The notes under the pieces were generated by a model, which was not told the origin of the DNA, searched no databases, and was given only the letters and a program-made list of their open reading frames with translations. Source: Trichocoleus sp. FACHB-46 (GTDB lineage: Bacteria; Cyanobacteriota; Cyanobacteriia; FACHB-46). From it: a DNA stretch of 64,000 nt. A program made the translations under genes and the position numbers. The stretch is taken from NCBI RefSeq assembly GCF_014695385.1, contig NZ_JACJOD010000006.1:682001-746000 (forward strand). Direction: 5' to 3'. Below, in pieces: positions 43,789 to 52,569 of the stretch. Numbering within the stretch: position 1 is the stretch's first letter; each line of letters begins with the position of its first letter.

Positions 43789-45255
43789 TTATGGCGTAGC
43801 TTGCACTCCTGCCCATACCGTGAGGGGTTTGCCCACTTTTCGATACAACAAACTCTCTAGTACTACCCCGTTGTTGTTGGCTGTAAGCGCTGCATTCGGT
43901 TCATTGAGCAACTCATAAAAGCCGTTGTACCAACCTTTTTCGGCTTTCATATTGGTGTTGACAAAATCGAATAGCTTTTGGGTGTAGTCGTTGTTGTAGA
44001 GGACATGCCAGCCCACTGCCGCTTTGGTGCTAAGGAAGCGGAGATGGTATTGTGATTTCTGCTCAGGGGTAATGGTTGACCAGGGTTCCCCGTTCACAAA
44101 TAAGGTGCTGTAGACAAAGTAGGGAGCGCGATCAAGGTTGTCTTCAGTGACAGCAGTGAGTTTCTTGGTGGCACGATAACGAGCCGCCTGAGCTTCAAGA
44201 ACTCGATCTGCAAAAGGCTTTGGTAATGATTGAAAGCCTGTTTCAATACCATCTAGAATGAAAGGCTCACTGAGGACATAGTTGTTGGCTTGGCTATTGG
44301 AGTAGTCTCGGCGATCGTAGGGGACTCCTTGCCCGTAGAGGTTAACGTAGGCAACTTTGGATTGATAGTCCAAGGCTTTATCAACTTTCATGCCCCAAAG
44401 TTTTAGCCCGAAAGCGGCATAATTTTCATATCCTAAACGGCCTTCCTGATTGACCTGTTCTTTGCCTTTAACTACTGCGGTGCCGTACATATCACCATCT
44501 TTGGTGAGTCGGTCAACCTTCCAGTGTTTCCAGACTGCTTCGGTCTGCTCTTGAAACTCAGGATATTTAGCGCCAATGATTTTCAGCCATATAGCCATAC
44601 GTCCGATGTCTAGGGCCGACCAGCCAATCTCCTGCCGCTTGTCTAACTGCCCATAGCCCACAGGAAGCAGCGTCTTAGCGTTGTAGACCTTGTTTGGTAG
44701 TTCGCCTTTGTAGAGAGGCATTGTTGCCAAGGTTTTCAAGCTAACGCTCATTTTGGCGTTAAATTCCGTTTCTGCAACGATGCCAAGCTCCTTAGCACTG
44801 ACTAATGCCGCTAGTGCTGCGGCTTGGTCCCACATCGTGATTGAAGCAAAACCATCTACCGCATTGACTAGTCCCGTCTTTTCATTCCAGTTGGCCTCAA
44901 AATATTTCCAGGCTGTCTGAGCGATCGCCTGTTCTTCGGGAGTCAGGCTACCTGCTCCTGCCCCTGCCGCTACATAAGGCGTTTTGACTGCTTGAAGTTG
45001 TTGCTGAGAAACAGGTGTGCCTTGCAAACTCCAGGATTTTGAATCTAGCTTTGCGATCTCTGTAGCTTCAGGTGGCAAACCCGGAGGGAGAGACGGTAAC
45101 GGTTTGGCAATCGGTTTAGGGGAGGTCACAACTTGTGGAGCTTGCCGAGAGTTACGGGACAGTGTTTCTAATCCAGCGATCGCGATGGCAGCTGTGAGAA
45201 CTCCACCTACTATTGCTAGTAACGATAATCTTTTAGAAGGAGGTTCAAAATCCAT
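43789..45255 (-). CDS. Single-domain DUF3131 protein, membrane-anchored
   Basis: The 488-aa protein has an N-terminal transmembrane helix (about residues 10-30), a Pro-rich spacer (about 40-100), and one DUF3131 domain (about 105-480). It has TSMWD-like ITMWDQAAALAALVSA, IGWSALDIGRMAIWL, EGRLGYENYAAFG, LSEPFILDGIETG, TEDNLDRAPYFVYST, STKAAVGWHVLY and FYELLNEPN. All motifs shared by the family are kept, so this copy is probably active, whatever the activity. The start is ATG. It lies 39 bp upstream of the double-DUF3131 gene and probably shares its transcript. Confidence 0.88.
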   Translation of the reverse strand: MDFEPPSKRLSLLAIVGGVLTAAIAIAGLETLSRNSRQAPQVVTSPKPIAKPLPSLPPGLPPEATEIAKLDSKSWSLQGTPVSQQQLQAVKTPYVAAGAGAGSLTPEEQAIAQTAWKYFEANWNEKTGLVNAVDGFASITMWDQAAALAALVSAKELGIVAETEFNAKMSVSLKTLATMPLYKGELPNKVYNAKTLLPVGYGQLDKRQEIGWSALDIGRMAIWLKIIGAKYPEFQEQTEAVWKHWKVDRLTKDGDMYGTAVVKGKEQVNQEGRLGYENYAAFGLKLWGMKVDKALDYQSKVAYVNLYGQGVPYDRRDYSNSQANNYVLSEPFILDGIETGFQSLPKPFADRVLEAQAARYRATKKLTAVTEDNLDRAPYFVYSTLFVNGEPWSTITPEQKSQYHLRFLSTKAAVGWHVLYNNDYTQKLFDFVNTNMKAEKGWYNGFYELLNEPNAALTANNNGVVLESLLYRKVGKPLTVWAGVQATP

Positions 45256-45418
45256 TGAGTCAAGAAGTTCAACTACAAGAATGACGTTTGTTTAAGGAAT
45301 ACAGAGATTAAGGTCGTGTAAGCGTACTATGTAATCTTCAATACTTTTTATACTTGAGGAACCTCCGCTTGGAATATACCCTATAGGAGATTTACTTAGG
45401 CTTTTAGGCTGAATCAAG

Positions 45419-46966
45419 TCAAAATTTGACCCGAAGTTGGCTGACTACCGCATCACTTTGAGCACCGCTTTCTCCTGTTTCTCGAGTAAAAATATTGCTA
45501 ACGGTATAGCCAAGATCTATCTCAATAGAGGGTGATAACTCAGCTGTGCAAAGACCTTGATAGCTGTAACCGTTGGTACTGGTATCTTTTAAGCGCTGGC
45601 CTCCCAAATTGGCAGTTAACCGACAGGTGAGAAAGTCAAAAGGCTTACCCTGCCACCCTACTTCTCCGTTGTAAACAAGAAAATTTGGGGGTGAGAAGTA
45701 GCCGCTCTGCGCTTGCATATCCTTTCTCACATTCCAAGAGAACAAGTTGGCCGCAACATGAAATTGGCCAAATTTTCGTTCTAATCGGCTAAAGGACTGT
45801 GTCTCACTGTTGCCGTCGTTATAAAGTCCTACCCGGAATGACGAAAAAAGAGTTGTTTTGCGATCGATTTGCCAAAACAAATTAGGCCCAAATCTCCAAG
45901 CAGTGATTTGGTTTTCTAACGTTCTGGCATTGGCTTTATAAGGGCCTTGTTCTAAAACTCCCGTTACTGTCAGGGAAGGCGTGAGAGGCACACTAGCTTG
46001 AGCATCTAGATTGAGGGCCGCAGGCAAACGGTTGAAGAAGTCTACACCCGCTGCCACTTGTAAAGTTGATTTGCCGACCTTTGTCTGCCAGCCAATTTGA
46101 ATGGGGATATTGGTGATGGTTTCAGTTTCTGGCTCCTCAAACGTGTTGAATCCCGTTTTGACTAGAAGGCGATCACCCTTATTACCCAGTTGAAATTGAG
46201 CGGTTGGCTCTATCCACTGATTATGTTGCCCAGATTGATCTTGGTTATCACGAAAATTGATTTGCAGATTTTCTAATTTAAAGGGATTAGACTTCTGGGA
46301 AGCTGTAACCGGTTCCGGCTCCTGTGGTGTCTCTAATGGCGCTGGTGCTGGAGGGGGTAGGGCGGGGGGTGGCAGTGGTGGAGGTGGCGGTGGCGGCGGG
46401 GGTACTCGTAATTCAGGGTTAAAGTTTTCTGGTCCTGAAGTGGCAATGTAGGTTGTCGTTGCCACGCCAGTAATAGTTTCTGGCTCAACTGCAACAGTGG
46501 GGAAGAGTAGAGCAACAGAACTAGCTAGCTGCTTGTCAGACTCTGCCAGTGCTTGATTTTCTGTCGCAGACATGATTGCCGTTTCAGAACTTAAAGCTTG
46601 CGAGTTAGGAAGACCTAAAGATTCAGGCTCTAAAGAGTTGGGTTTTTCTGGGGCGATCGCGGCATTCTCTAAGCTGGTGCTTGGGGTAGTGGCTGGCTCT
46701 AAAGATAGTGCTGAGGCAGATGAGTGCTGTGCTGGAAGTGAAGATGCCGTCTGGATGTCTGTTTCTGTAGCGGTATGGGTAGCTATTTCTGAAGTAGATT
46801 GCTCTGAGCGAGGCTGTAGTTCGGCCAAAATTGCGGAAGCTGCGGGATCTAAGGAGCTAGAAGTTGTAGCGATCGCTTGAACTCCAGTTCCTCCTAATAT
46901 CCAGATTCCTAGACTCCAAAAAGGTAATGAGGGCGATCGCAGATGTCGTGAACTTGGGAAAAACAT
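45419..46966 (-). CDS. Putative outer-membrane beta-barrel protein with proline-rich linker
   Basis: The 515-aa protein starts with a signal peptide (LPFWSLGIWILGGTGVQA). It then has a Ser/Thr/Glu-rich low-complexity region (about 35-180) and a run of prolines (about 190-225). The last 280 residues show alternating polar and hydrophobic strands (FQLGNKGDRLLVKTGFNTF, STLQVAAGVDFF, LFSSFRVGLYND). The C-terminal residue is Phe (LRVKF), typical of outer-membrane barrels. I do not recognise the family. I start at ATG 46966 (AGGAT upstream); the longer GTG frame adds only 8 residues. It is upstream of DUF3131 on the same strand. Confidence 0.75.
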   Translation of the reverse strand: MFFPSSRHLRSPSLPFWSLGIWILGGTGVQAIATTSSSLDPAASAILAELQPRSEQSTSEIATHTATETDIQTASSLPAQHSSASALSLEPATTPSTSLENAAIAPEKPNSLEPESLGLPNSQALSSETAIMSATENQALAESDKQLASSVALLFPTVAVEPETITGVATTTYIATSGPENFNPELRVPPPPPPPPPLPPPALPPPAPAPLETPQEPEPVTASQKSNPFKLENLQINFRDNQDQSGQHNQWIEPTAQFQLGNKGDRLLVKTGFNTFEEPETETITNIPIQIGWQTKVGKSTLQVAAGVDFFNRLPAALNLDAQASVPLTPSLTVTGVLEQGPYKANARTLENQITAWRFGPNLFWQIDRKTTLFSSFRVGLYNDGNSETQSFSRLERKFGQFHVAANLFSWNVRKDMQAQSGYFSPPNFLVYNGEVGWQGKPFDFLTCRLTANLGGQRLKDTSTNGYSYQGLCTAELSPSIEIDLGYTVSNIFTRETGESGAQSDAVVSQLRVKF

Positions 46967-47041
46967 GGTAATCCTATCCTGCAAACTCACTTGGAAGCCT
47001 TCCTTACAGGTTTTCTAGACATCTGCATGACGCGATTGTAA

Positions 47042-47686
47042 TTATGTTATTGAGGACTCTGATCGTTTGACGCCAAACACATTGGCTGTCTCTAAATTCG
47101 TTTCGGTGAGGTCTGCTTCCAGCAGGTTTGCTTCACGCAAATTGGCTCCATCAAAGTTGGCTCGGCGTAGATTAGCTCCGCTCAAATTGGCTTCACTCAA
47201 ATTTGCTCCTACTAAGTTAGCGGCTGTTAAATTGGCCCCGCTTAAAACTGCACCACTTAAGTTAGCTCCACTGAAGTCTACCCGAACTAAATCGGCTCCT
47301 ATCAGCAGCACTGCTCCCTTCAAGATAGTTTTTTGAAAGTTGGCTTCTGTCAGATTAGCCATACAAAGATTGGCCCCTGTCAAGTTGGCCTCCCTACAAT
47401 GCGATCGCGTTAAGTTAGCTTGACTAACATTGGCTCCATCCAAATTAGCCCCTACAAGATTGGCCCCTGTGAGGTTGGCTCCCACGAGTTTAGTGACGAT
47501 CAGATTAGCCTTGGACAAGTCTGTACCCATCAAATTGGCATTGCTGAGGTTAGCCGCCATCAAGTTTGCTCCGCTCAAATTGGCTCCAGCTAAATTCGCA
47601 CCCGTTAAATTAGCGCCTACCAAATTAATCTGACTAAAATCTCGTTGTCCGGAGTCATATTGTTTCTGGAGCGTTGCAGTATCCAT
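47042..47686 (-). CDS. Pentapeptide-repeat protein B
   Basis: This 214-aa protein is almost entirely regular A(N/D)LxG pentapeptides (GANLTGANLAGANLSGANL and so on) after a short helical leader, MDTATLQKQYDSGQRDFSQI. The fold is a right-handed quadrilateral beta-helix. It is more regular than the other pentapeptide protein at 36929-37570 and does not look like a recent copy of it. It is the first gene on the reverse strand of the glucan-like cluster, 75 bp upstream of the barrel protein. Its role is unknown. Confidence 0.9.
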   Translation of the reverse strand: MDTATLQKQYDSGQRDFSQINLVGANLTGANLAGANLSGANLMAANLSNANLMGTDLSKANLIVTKLVGANLTGANLVGANLDGANVSQANLTRSHCREANLTGANLCMANLTEANFQKTILKGAVLLIGADLVRVDFSGANLSGAVLSGANLTAANLVGANLSEANLSGANLRRANFDGANLREANLLEADLTETNLETANVFGVKRSESSIT

Positions 47687-48109
47687 AAATCCTATAATTG
47701 GCTGATTAATTGATGACTAACAAACTAGGCTGGTTGGGAAAAGAGTGGCAGCTAAATCCCGCTTCGCTTTCCACGTAGGGGCGATGGCCACTGGTAAAAT
47801 TTGAAACCCAGTTCTAGCGCTAAGATATCTTCTTTTGTTTCGCCCTTCATTGCTCCTTAAGACGGGATGTTATCAAGCTCGAAGGATGATGCATCGCTCT
47901 GCTCTAGCTGTAATGTCTTCAGATTCTTTGTCGTAGGACGGGCTGTGGTCCAAAGCTATTTTCCTCTCCGATACCAGTAGTGGTAGCAAATTCAGCAAGA
48001 GTTCAGCCATTTGATGGACGCGGAGAGACGACGGTAACCTGGATAACAAAATAGGCCTGCCTCGATCTGCATGCCTGCTCGTTCCTGGTAATTCTTCCTC
48101 CTACACTCA
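47687..48109. promoter_or_regulatory. 423-bp divergent intergenic region at the centre of the GT2/DUF3131/OpgC locus
   Basis: This separates the reverse-strand cluster (pentapeptide, barrel, DUF3131, GT2) from the forward OpgC-DUF3131 pair. Promoters for both should lie here. No open frame is supported and no repeat is obvious. Confidence 0.4.
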
Positions 48110-49291
48110 ATGTCTGATTCAGAGCTAAAGCCGATCATGGCTGATACGGCAACTCCTAATACCTACGTGTTTTCCCGCAAGCAGTGGGTTTATGACCCTA
48201 GCGTGGATGCCAAGCGAGATCTCCGCCTAGATTTTCTGCGAGGCTTAGCGATCGCATCAATGGTGATCAATCACTTGGAGAGCCGTTCTTACTTCAACAA
48301 CATCACTCAGGGGCACATCTACGCCAGTTCTGCGGAAGGATTCGTTTTTCTATCGGGCATGGTTTTGGGGTTGGTGACACGCCAGCGAATTCAAAAAATT
48401 GGCTTACCCGAAGCCATGAAAAAGCTATTAGAGCGAGCTTGGACACTGTATAAAACTAGCTTTATCCTGATGGCGACCTTAGGGCTGTTGTCAATCTTCT
48501 TTCCAGGCTGGACTCGCCCTGCTTTTGAAGCCGCTCCCGGAAGTTGGTGGCAAATTCTCTTAGCTGCTGCCACATTGCATTTAGCTCCTCCAGTAATTGA
48601 CATCTTGCAGCTCTACGTCTTGTGCCTAGTTGCCTCTCCCGGTATGTTTTGGCTGTTACGCAGAGGGCTGTGGGCACCACTTCTGGCCATTTCCTGGTCT
48701 GTGTGGAGTTTGCAGCAGTTGCATCCTTACGCACTCAGCTTCCATCCGCTCGATCGCGATCATCCTTATTTCTCCTTTGCTTCTTGGCAGATCTTGTATG
48801 TGCATGGTTTGGCCGCAGGCTACTACCGATCGCAGTTGCAACAACTCTGGGCGCGGATTCCTAAACTGCCACTGGTCACAGTTCTAGTCACGATTGTGAT
48901 TGCGGCGATGGTAGCGGCTCAGTACGACATGCAATTGGGCGTTTGGCCTGCGAATGTCTCTCAGCGAGTTCAGTGGTTGCAGTGGACTGACCGCAGTATC
49001 AACGGTCCCATTCGGTTAGTGACTTTATTGGGTTTGTTTCCTTTGCTGTACATGGTAGTCAACACATTTTGGCTCCCCCTTAATAAAGCACTAGGCAAAC
49101 TTTTGATCCCTCTAGGGCAAAACTCCCTTTATGTCTATGTAATGCATGTGCCCCTGACGGTGTTGTGGTTTATGGTTCCGGGGCTCACCACAGGGGACGC
49201 CCTAGTGACAACCCTGTTGCAGGCGATCGCGATCGGATTCTTCTGGTTCCTCATCAAAAAACAATTTCTGTTCAATGTGGTTCCTCGTTAA
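48110..49291 (+). CDS. OpgC-family membrane acyltransferase
   Basis: OpgC proteins attach succinyl groups to osmoregulated periplasmic glucans. Here the N-terminal RRLDFLRG-like RLDFLRGLAIASMVINHLES is followed by the family's HIYASSAEGFVFLSG block and about ten transmembrane helices spread over the 393 aa. The His in INHLES is the usual acyltransferase position. A glucan substrate fits the neighbouring GT2 and DUF3131 genes, but the acyl group cannot be told from sequence. It starts with ATG. The following DUF3131 gene begins 41 bp later, on the same strand. Confidence 0.88.
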   Translation: MSDSELKPIMADTATPNTYVFSRKQWVYDPSVDAKRDLRLDFLRGLAIASMVINHLESRSYFNNITQGHIYASSAEGFVFLSGMVLGLVTRQRIQKIGLPEAMKKLLERAWTLYKTSFILMATLGLLSIFFPGWTRPAFEAAPGSWWQILLAAATLHLAPPVIDILQLYVLCLVASPGMFWLLRRGLWAPLLAISWSVWSLQQLHPYALSFHPLDRDHPYFSFASWQILYVHGLAAGYYRSQLQQLWARIPKLPLVTVLVTIVIAAMVAAQYDMQLGVWPANVSQRVQWLQWTDRSINGPIRLVTLLGLFPLLYMVVNTFWLPLNKALGKLLIPLGQNSLYVYVMHVPLTVLWFMVPGLTTGDALVTTLLQAIAIGFFWFLIKKQFLFNVVPR

Positions 49292-49332
49292 ACGACCTAT
49301 CCCTCGCTAGCCTCATTATTAAAAAAGTTGTT

Positions 49333-50658
49333 ATGGAAACATCCGATCGCCGCTTCAATCTGATTCAGCAGGTTGCTCTGTGCAGTGCTATCTTTTTGGT
49401 TGCCTTTGGCGTCCACAAAGCATTAGCCTGGCGCGAAACCTCGGTTTTGCCTGTTCCCGTCACCCGACAGATTCCCCTGAGTGGCGAAGATAAAAACCTG
49501 GCTCGCAATGCTTGGCGCTATTTTGAATTAAACCGTTCCCAGACTGGACTCGTCACTTCAGCCGCAGGCTTCCCCGCGACGACGATGTGGGATGTTGCCA
49601 ATCAGTTAGCAGGGATGGTGGCAGCGCGAGAACTGGGTCTGATTTCTCTGCAAGAGTTTGATCCCTGGATGACTCAGGTTCTAGCCACCCTCCAAAAGTT
49701 GCCGCTGTATCGTAACGAGCTACCCAATAAAGCCTATAACGCTACGACTTTGGTGCCGATTGATTACGGACAACCAGAAAAACGGCAGGAGGTTGGGTTT
49801 TCGGCAGTAGAGCTGGGCAGATTGGCTCGCTGGCTAGACATCGTGGCAGTGCGCTATCCCCAACATGCAGCCGCTAGCCGAGCAGTAACCAGTCGTTGGA
49901 AGTTGGACCGACTGGTGAAGGATGGCCAGATCATGGCAGCAACCACTGCCTCTGGTAAGGAAGTTTGGCAGCCGGAAGGAACTTTGGGCTACGAGCAATA
50001 TGCAGCATACGGTTTAAGCAAGCTGGGGCTGAAACCAACTCAAGCTCTAGATGTAAAGACGCAAACTCAACTCGTCGATGTGATGAATGTGGAGGTGCCA
50101 ACCGATAAACAGGGGACGAAGCCCAACTGTGTCGTGAGTGAACCTTATGTCTTGGATGGCCTAGAAAGCGGCTTTAAAGCGCTGCCCGTAGAATATGCCG
50201 CTCGTTTACTCCAAGCTCAACAGCATCGATATCTAGCGACAAATCAACTGACGGCTTGGTCGGAAACAAACTTAGATCAGGCTCCTTGGCAGGTCCATAA
50301 CTGTGTAGTGGCTGATGGTCGTCCTTGGCAAACCGTGACACCTGGGGGAGAGGACGCGACTGCTTTTCGAGGTAGTAGTACCAAGATTGCGATCGCCTGG
50401 AATGTCTTGTTCCGTAACCGCTACACCGAGCGAACCTACAAGGGAATGCGCTGGCTGGCTGATCCCCAACAGGGAGTATTCGCTGGCTTCTACGAAGAGA
50501 GTCAACAGCCCAACCGAGCGTTGACCCTAAACACCAATGCCATTGTTTTGGAAGCATTGCTGTATAACCAGACGGCACAACCTATAGAGGAATGGGCTAG
50601 CAACTCACAAGTTGTTTCTCGGTCAACAGGTGGTTTTAGCCTGACCGACGAAAATTAG
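49333..50658 (+). CDS. DUF3131 protein paired with OpgC
   Basis: The product is 441 aa with an N-terminal membrane anchor (about residues 10-30) and one DUF3131 domain. It has AGFPATTMWDVANQLAGMVA, GFSAVELGRLARWL, EGTLGYEQYAAYG, VSEPYVLDGLESG, SETNLDQAPWQVHN, FRGSSTKIAIAWNVL and NTNAIVLEALLYN. Against other copies, the D of ALDIGR is Glu here and ED of EDNLD is ET. The start is ATG 49333; the longer frame would overlap opgC and is not credible. It is convergent with the coiled-coil gene, overlapping it by 23 bp. Confidence 0.88.
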   Translation: METSDRRFNLIQQVALCSAIFLVAFGVHKALAWRETSVLPVPVTRQIPLSGEDKNLARNAWRYFELNRSQTGLVTSAAGFPATTMWDVANQLAGMVAARELGLISLQEFDPWMTQVLATLQKLPLYRNELPNKAYNATTLVPIDYGQPEKRQEVGFSAVELGRLARWLDIVAVRYPQHAAASRAVTSRWKLDRLVKDGQIMAATTASGKEVWQPEGTLGYEQYAAYGLSKLGLKPTQALDVKTQTQLVDVMNVEVPTDKQGTKPNCVVSEPYVLDGLESGFKALPVEYAARLLQAQQHRYLATNQLTAWSETNLDQAPWQVHNCVVADGRPWQTVTPGGEDATAFRGSSTKIAIAWNVLFRNRYTERTYKGMRWLADPQQGVFAGFYEESQQPNRALTLNTNAIVLEALLYNQTAQPIEEWASNSQVVSRSTGGFSLTDEN

Positions 50659-51292
50659 AAGATTCTATGCTCGACTTTATCGTCATGTTAGATAACTTAG
50701 TCCGTGATGATAATCTCAACTCTTCAGCCAGTAGACTCACGATTTCGTCCACTTGACTAGTGAGGGTTTGAAAGACGAAATCATGATGGATCTTCCATTC
50801 CTCATGAGGTGCTTCTTTCCGAATTAAAGTGGCAAGTCTAATATCTAATCCCATGAGTGAATCTGTACAAAAGATCAGCAGAGTTTGATAGATTTCATTT
50901 GAAGTTAGGCGCGATGCTTTACTAATCTCAGGGCGGATTTTGCCGAAATACATCCAAGCCTTTTCAGCGTATTCTTCGACCGCAGCTTCGTACCTTGCTT
51001 GATCGTGATTAACTTTGTGATAGGACACGGATAGGACAAGCAGATGAAACTCCCACAATAGCTGTACTAAGGTATCTAAAAGTTGTGCTTGTGCTTCAAT
51101 AACTTTGTTTTGTCGTGTCAACTCAGCTTCAAATTCTTTCTGTTCTCTGAGTTTGCGATCGTCAATAATTTTCTGCTCTTTTAGTTTGCGCTCATCTACC
51201 TTTTTAAGAATGTAGGGCACAAGAAAGCCACTCAGGCTGGCAGTTAAAACTAGAAGAATGGCACTCTCTCGAAAATTTTGACTTAAAAGCAT
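50636..51292 (-). CDS. Membrane-anchored coiled-coil protein of unknown function
   Basis: The 218-aa protein has an N-terminal transmembrane helix (about residues 11-28), a strongly charged coiled-coil (about 30-70, KKVDERKLKEQKIIDDRKL and onwards), and a helical C-terminal domain of about 130 residues without known motifs. It starts with ATG. Its C-terminal end overlaps the DUF3131 gene on the opposite strand by 23 bp. I do not recognise a family, and nothing indicates a link to the glucan-like cluster. Confidence 0.65.
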   Translation of the reverse strand: MLLSQNFRESAILLVLTASLSGFLVPYILKKVDERKLKEQKIIDDRKLREQKEFEAELTRQNKVIEAQAQLLDTLVQLLWEFHLLVLSVSYHKVNHDQARYEAAVEEYAEKAWMYFGKIRPEISKASRLTSNEIYQTLLIFCTDSLMGLDIRLATLIRKEAPHEEWKIHHDFVFQTLTSQVDEIVSLLAEELRLSSRTKLSNMTIKSSIESSNFRRSG

Positions 51293-51591
51293 GAAGGGTT
51301 CCTTGATTTAGGAGCTAAAGGAATCTAAGCAGTTTGATTCTGGATAGGCGTAATAGGCGTAAAGTTCTCATGCCGAAGTGTTTTGTCTACACGGTAGAAT
51401 GCCGCCCCTGTTGTCTACAGTTCCCCAAAACCTGCGGCCTGTAATTTTCTCAAGCTAAAAACTGCGTGATAGATGGGCCATAACTACGCTCTCTCCACAG
51501 TCGTCGTGTCTCTAGGAGCCAGCGTCACCGATACTGGTAATGGGGTAGATAGTTTGGTTCTGCTCTGGCTCAATGATTTGCGTGTGGCTGT
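51293..51591. other. 299-bp divergent intergenic region
   Basis: Between the coiled-coil gene (reverse) and tab2-like gene (forward). I see no gene, repeat or clear hairpin. Confidence 0.3.
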
Positions 51592-52458
51592 ATGGGTATC
51601 GTCTGGGAATTAGATTTTTATTCACGTCCGATTTTGGACGAAAGTGGCAAAAAACTGTGGGAAGTGCTGGTCTGTGAAAGCCCCTTGGAGGCAGGCCAAA
51701 AGCCCGAAACCCTCTTTCGCTATGCCCAGTATTGCCCCAGCACCCAGGTAAACTCCCTGTGGTTGCAGGAAGCATTGCAAAACGCGATCGCTCAAGCGCC
51801 TCAACCCCCGGCTGAGATTCGCTTTTTTCGTCGCCAGATGACGAACATGATCAACAAAGCCTGCGAAGACTTAGGCATTGCTTGTGAAGTCAGCCGCCGC
51901 ACCTTTGCGCTCAATCATTGGTTGCAAGAGCGAGAGCAACTTGTCTATCCCGATCAACCAGGATTCCAACCAGGAGCGAATCCGTCAGTTAGTTACGAAA
52001 CCACCACTCCGCAACCGCTACCCGATGCTTTGATCGGCCAGCAGTGGGCTTTTGTTACCCTCGAAGCTAGTGCCTTTGCAGAAATGGCAGAGTGGGAAAT
52101 TGCCTTTACAAGGGCTTTTCCTCTAGAAATTCTGAAACTAGCCCCTGATACCAAAATTCCAGGACTGATCATTTTTTCGCATAGAGCCTTAGCTTTGGCG
52201 GGTTGGATGTCTGGTTTAGAGTTGGCCTTCCTTAAAATGGATACCAGCGTTACCAAACCAAGATTGTTGCTCGAAACAGGTTTAAGCGATCGCTGGATTT
52301 TAGCCAATCTCACCACGCCACAACTGCAAGCGGAAGCGCAAGGATTCGAGCAAGCCAAACAAGCCGCGCAGCAAGTGCATTTTGTGGCGGTGCAGTCTGA
52401 TCCGGAAGCCGAATCTTTTGCGGGATTTTGGTTATTGCAGGAACTAAATCTGGCTTAA
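51592..52458 (+). CDS. Tab2/Atab2-family RNA-binding protein
   Basis: Tab2 (Chlamydomonas) and ATAB2 (Arabidopsis) are RNA-binding factors for translation of photosystem I subunit mRNA, and cyanobacteria have homologues. The 288-aa protein shows family blocks WELDFYSRPILDESGKKLWE, RFFRRQMTNMINKACEDLG, SRRTFALNHWLQER and QQWAFVTLEASAFAEM, ending FAGFWLLQELNLA. It is cytosolic and starts with ATG. No photosystem gene is adjacent. Confidence 0.88.
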   Translation: MGIVWELDFYSRPILDESGKKLWEVLVCESPLEAGQKPETLFRYAQYCPSTQVNSLWLQEALQNAIAQAPQPPAEIRFFRRQMTNMINKACEDLGIACEVSRRTFALNHWLQEREQLVYPDQPGFQPGANPSVSYETTTPQPLPDALIGQQWAFVTLEASAFAEMAEWEIAFTRAFPLEILKLAPDTKIPGLIIFSHRALALAGWMSGLELAFLKMDTSVTKPRLLLETGLSDRWILANLTTPQLQAEAQGFEQAKQAAQQVHFVAVQSDPEAESFAGFWLLQELNLA

Positions 52459-52569
52459 ATTGGGTTCCAAACTAGCGTAAAGTGATCCCAGGTGGATGAA
52501 GTGACGCGATTAATTGAGTCATGTAATCTCCGCCTGCTTCCCCGTTAGCTTCACTCGTCCACAGATTTT

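Noticed and set aside
46257-46451. Gly-rich 64-aa forward ORF
   Set aside because: It is the antisense of the proline run of the barrel protein, an artefact of low complexity.
47067-47336. 89-aa forward ORF of KLAPxKLA repeats
   Set aside because: Antisense of the regular pentapeptide repeats; the repeat keeps several frames open.
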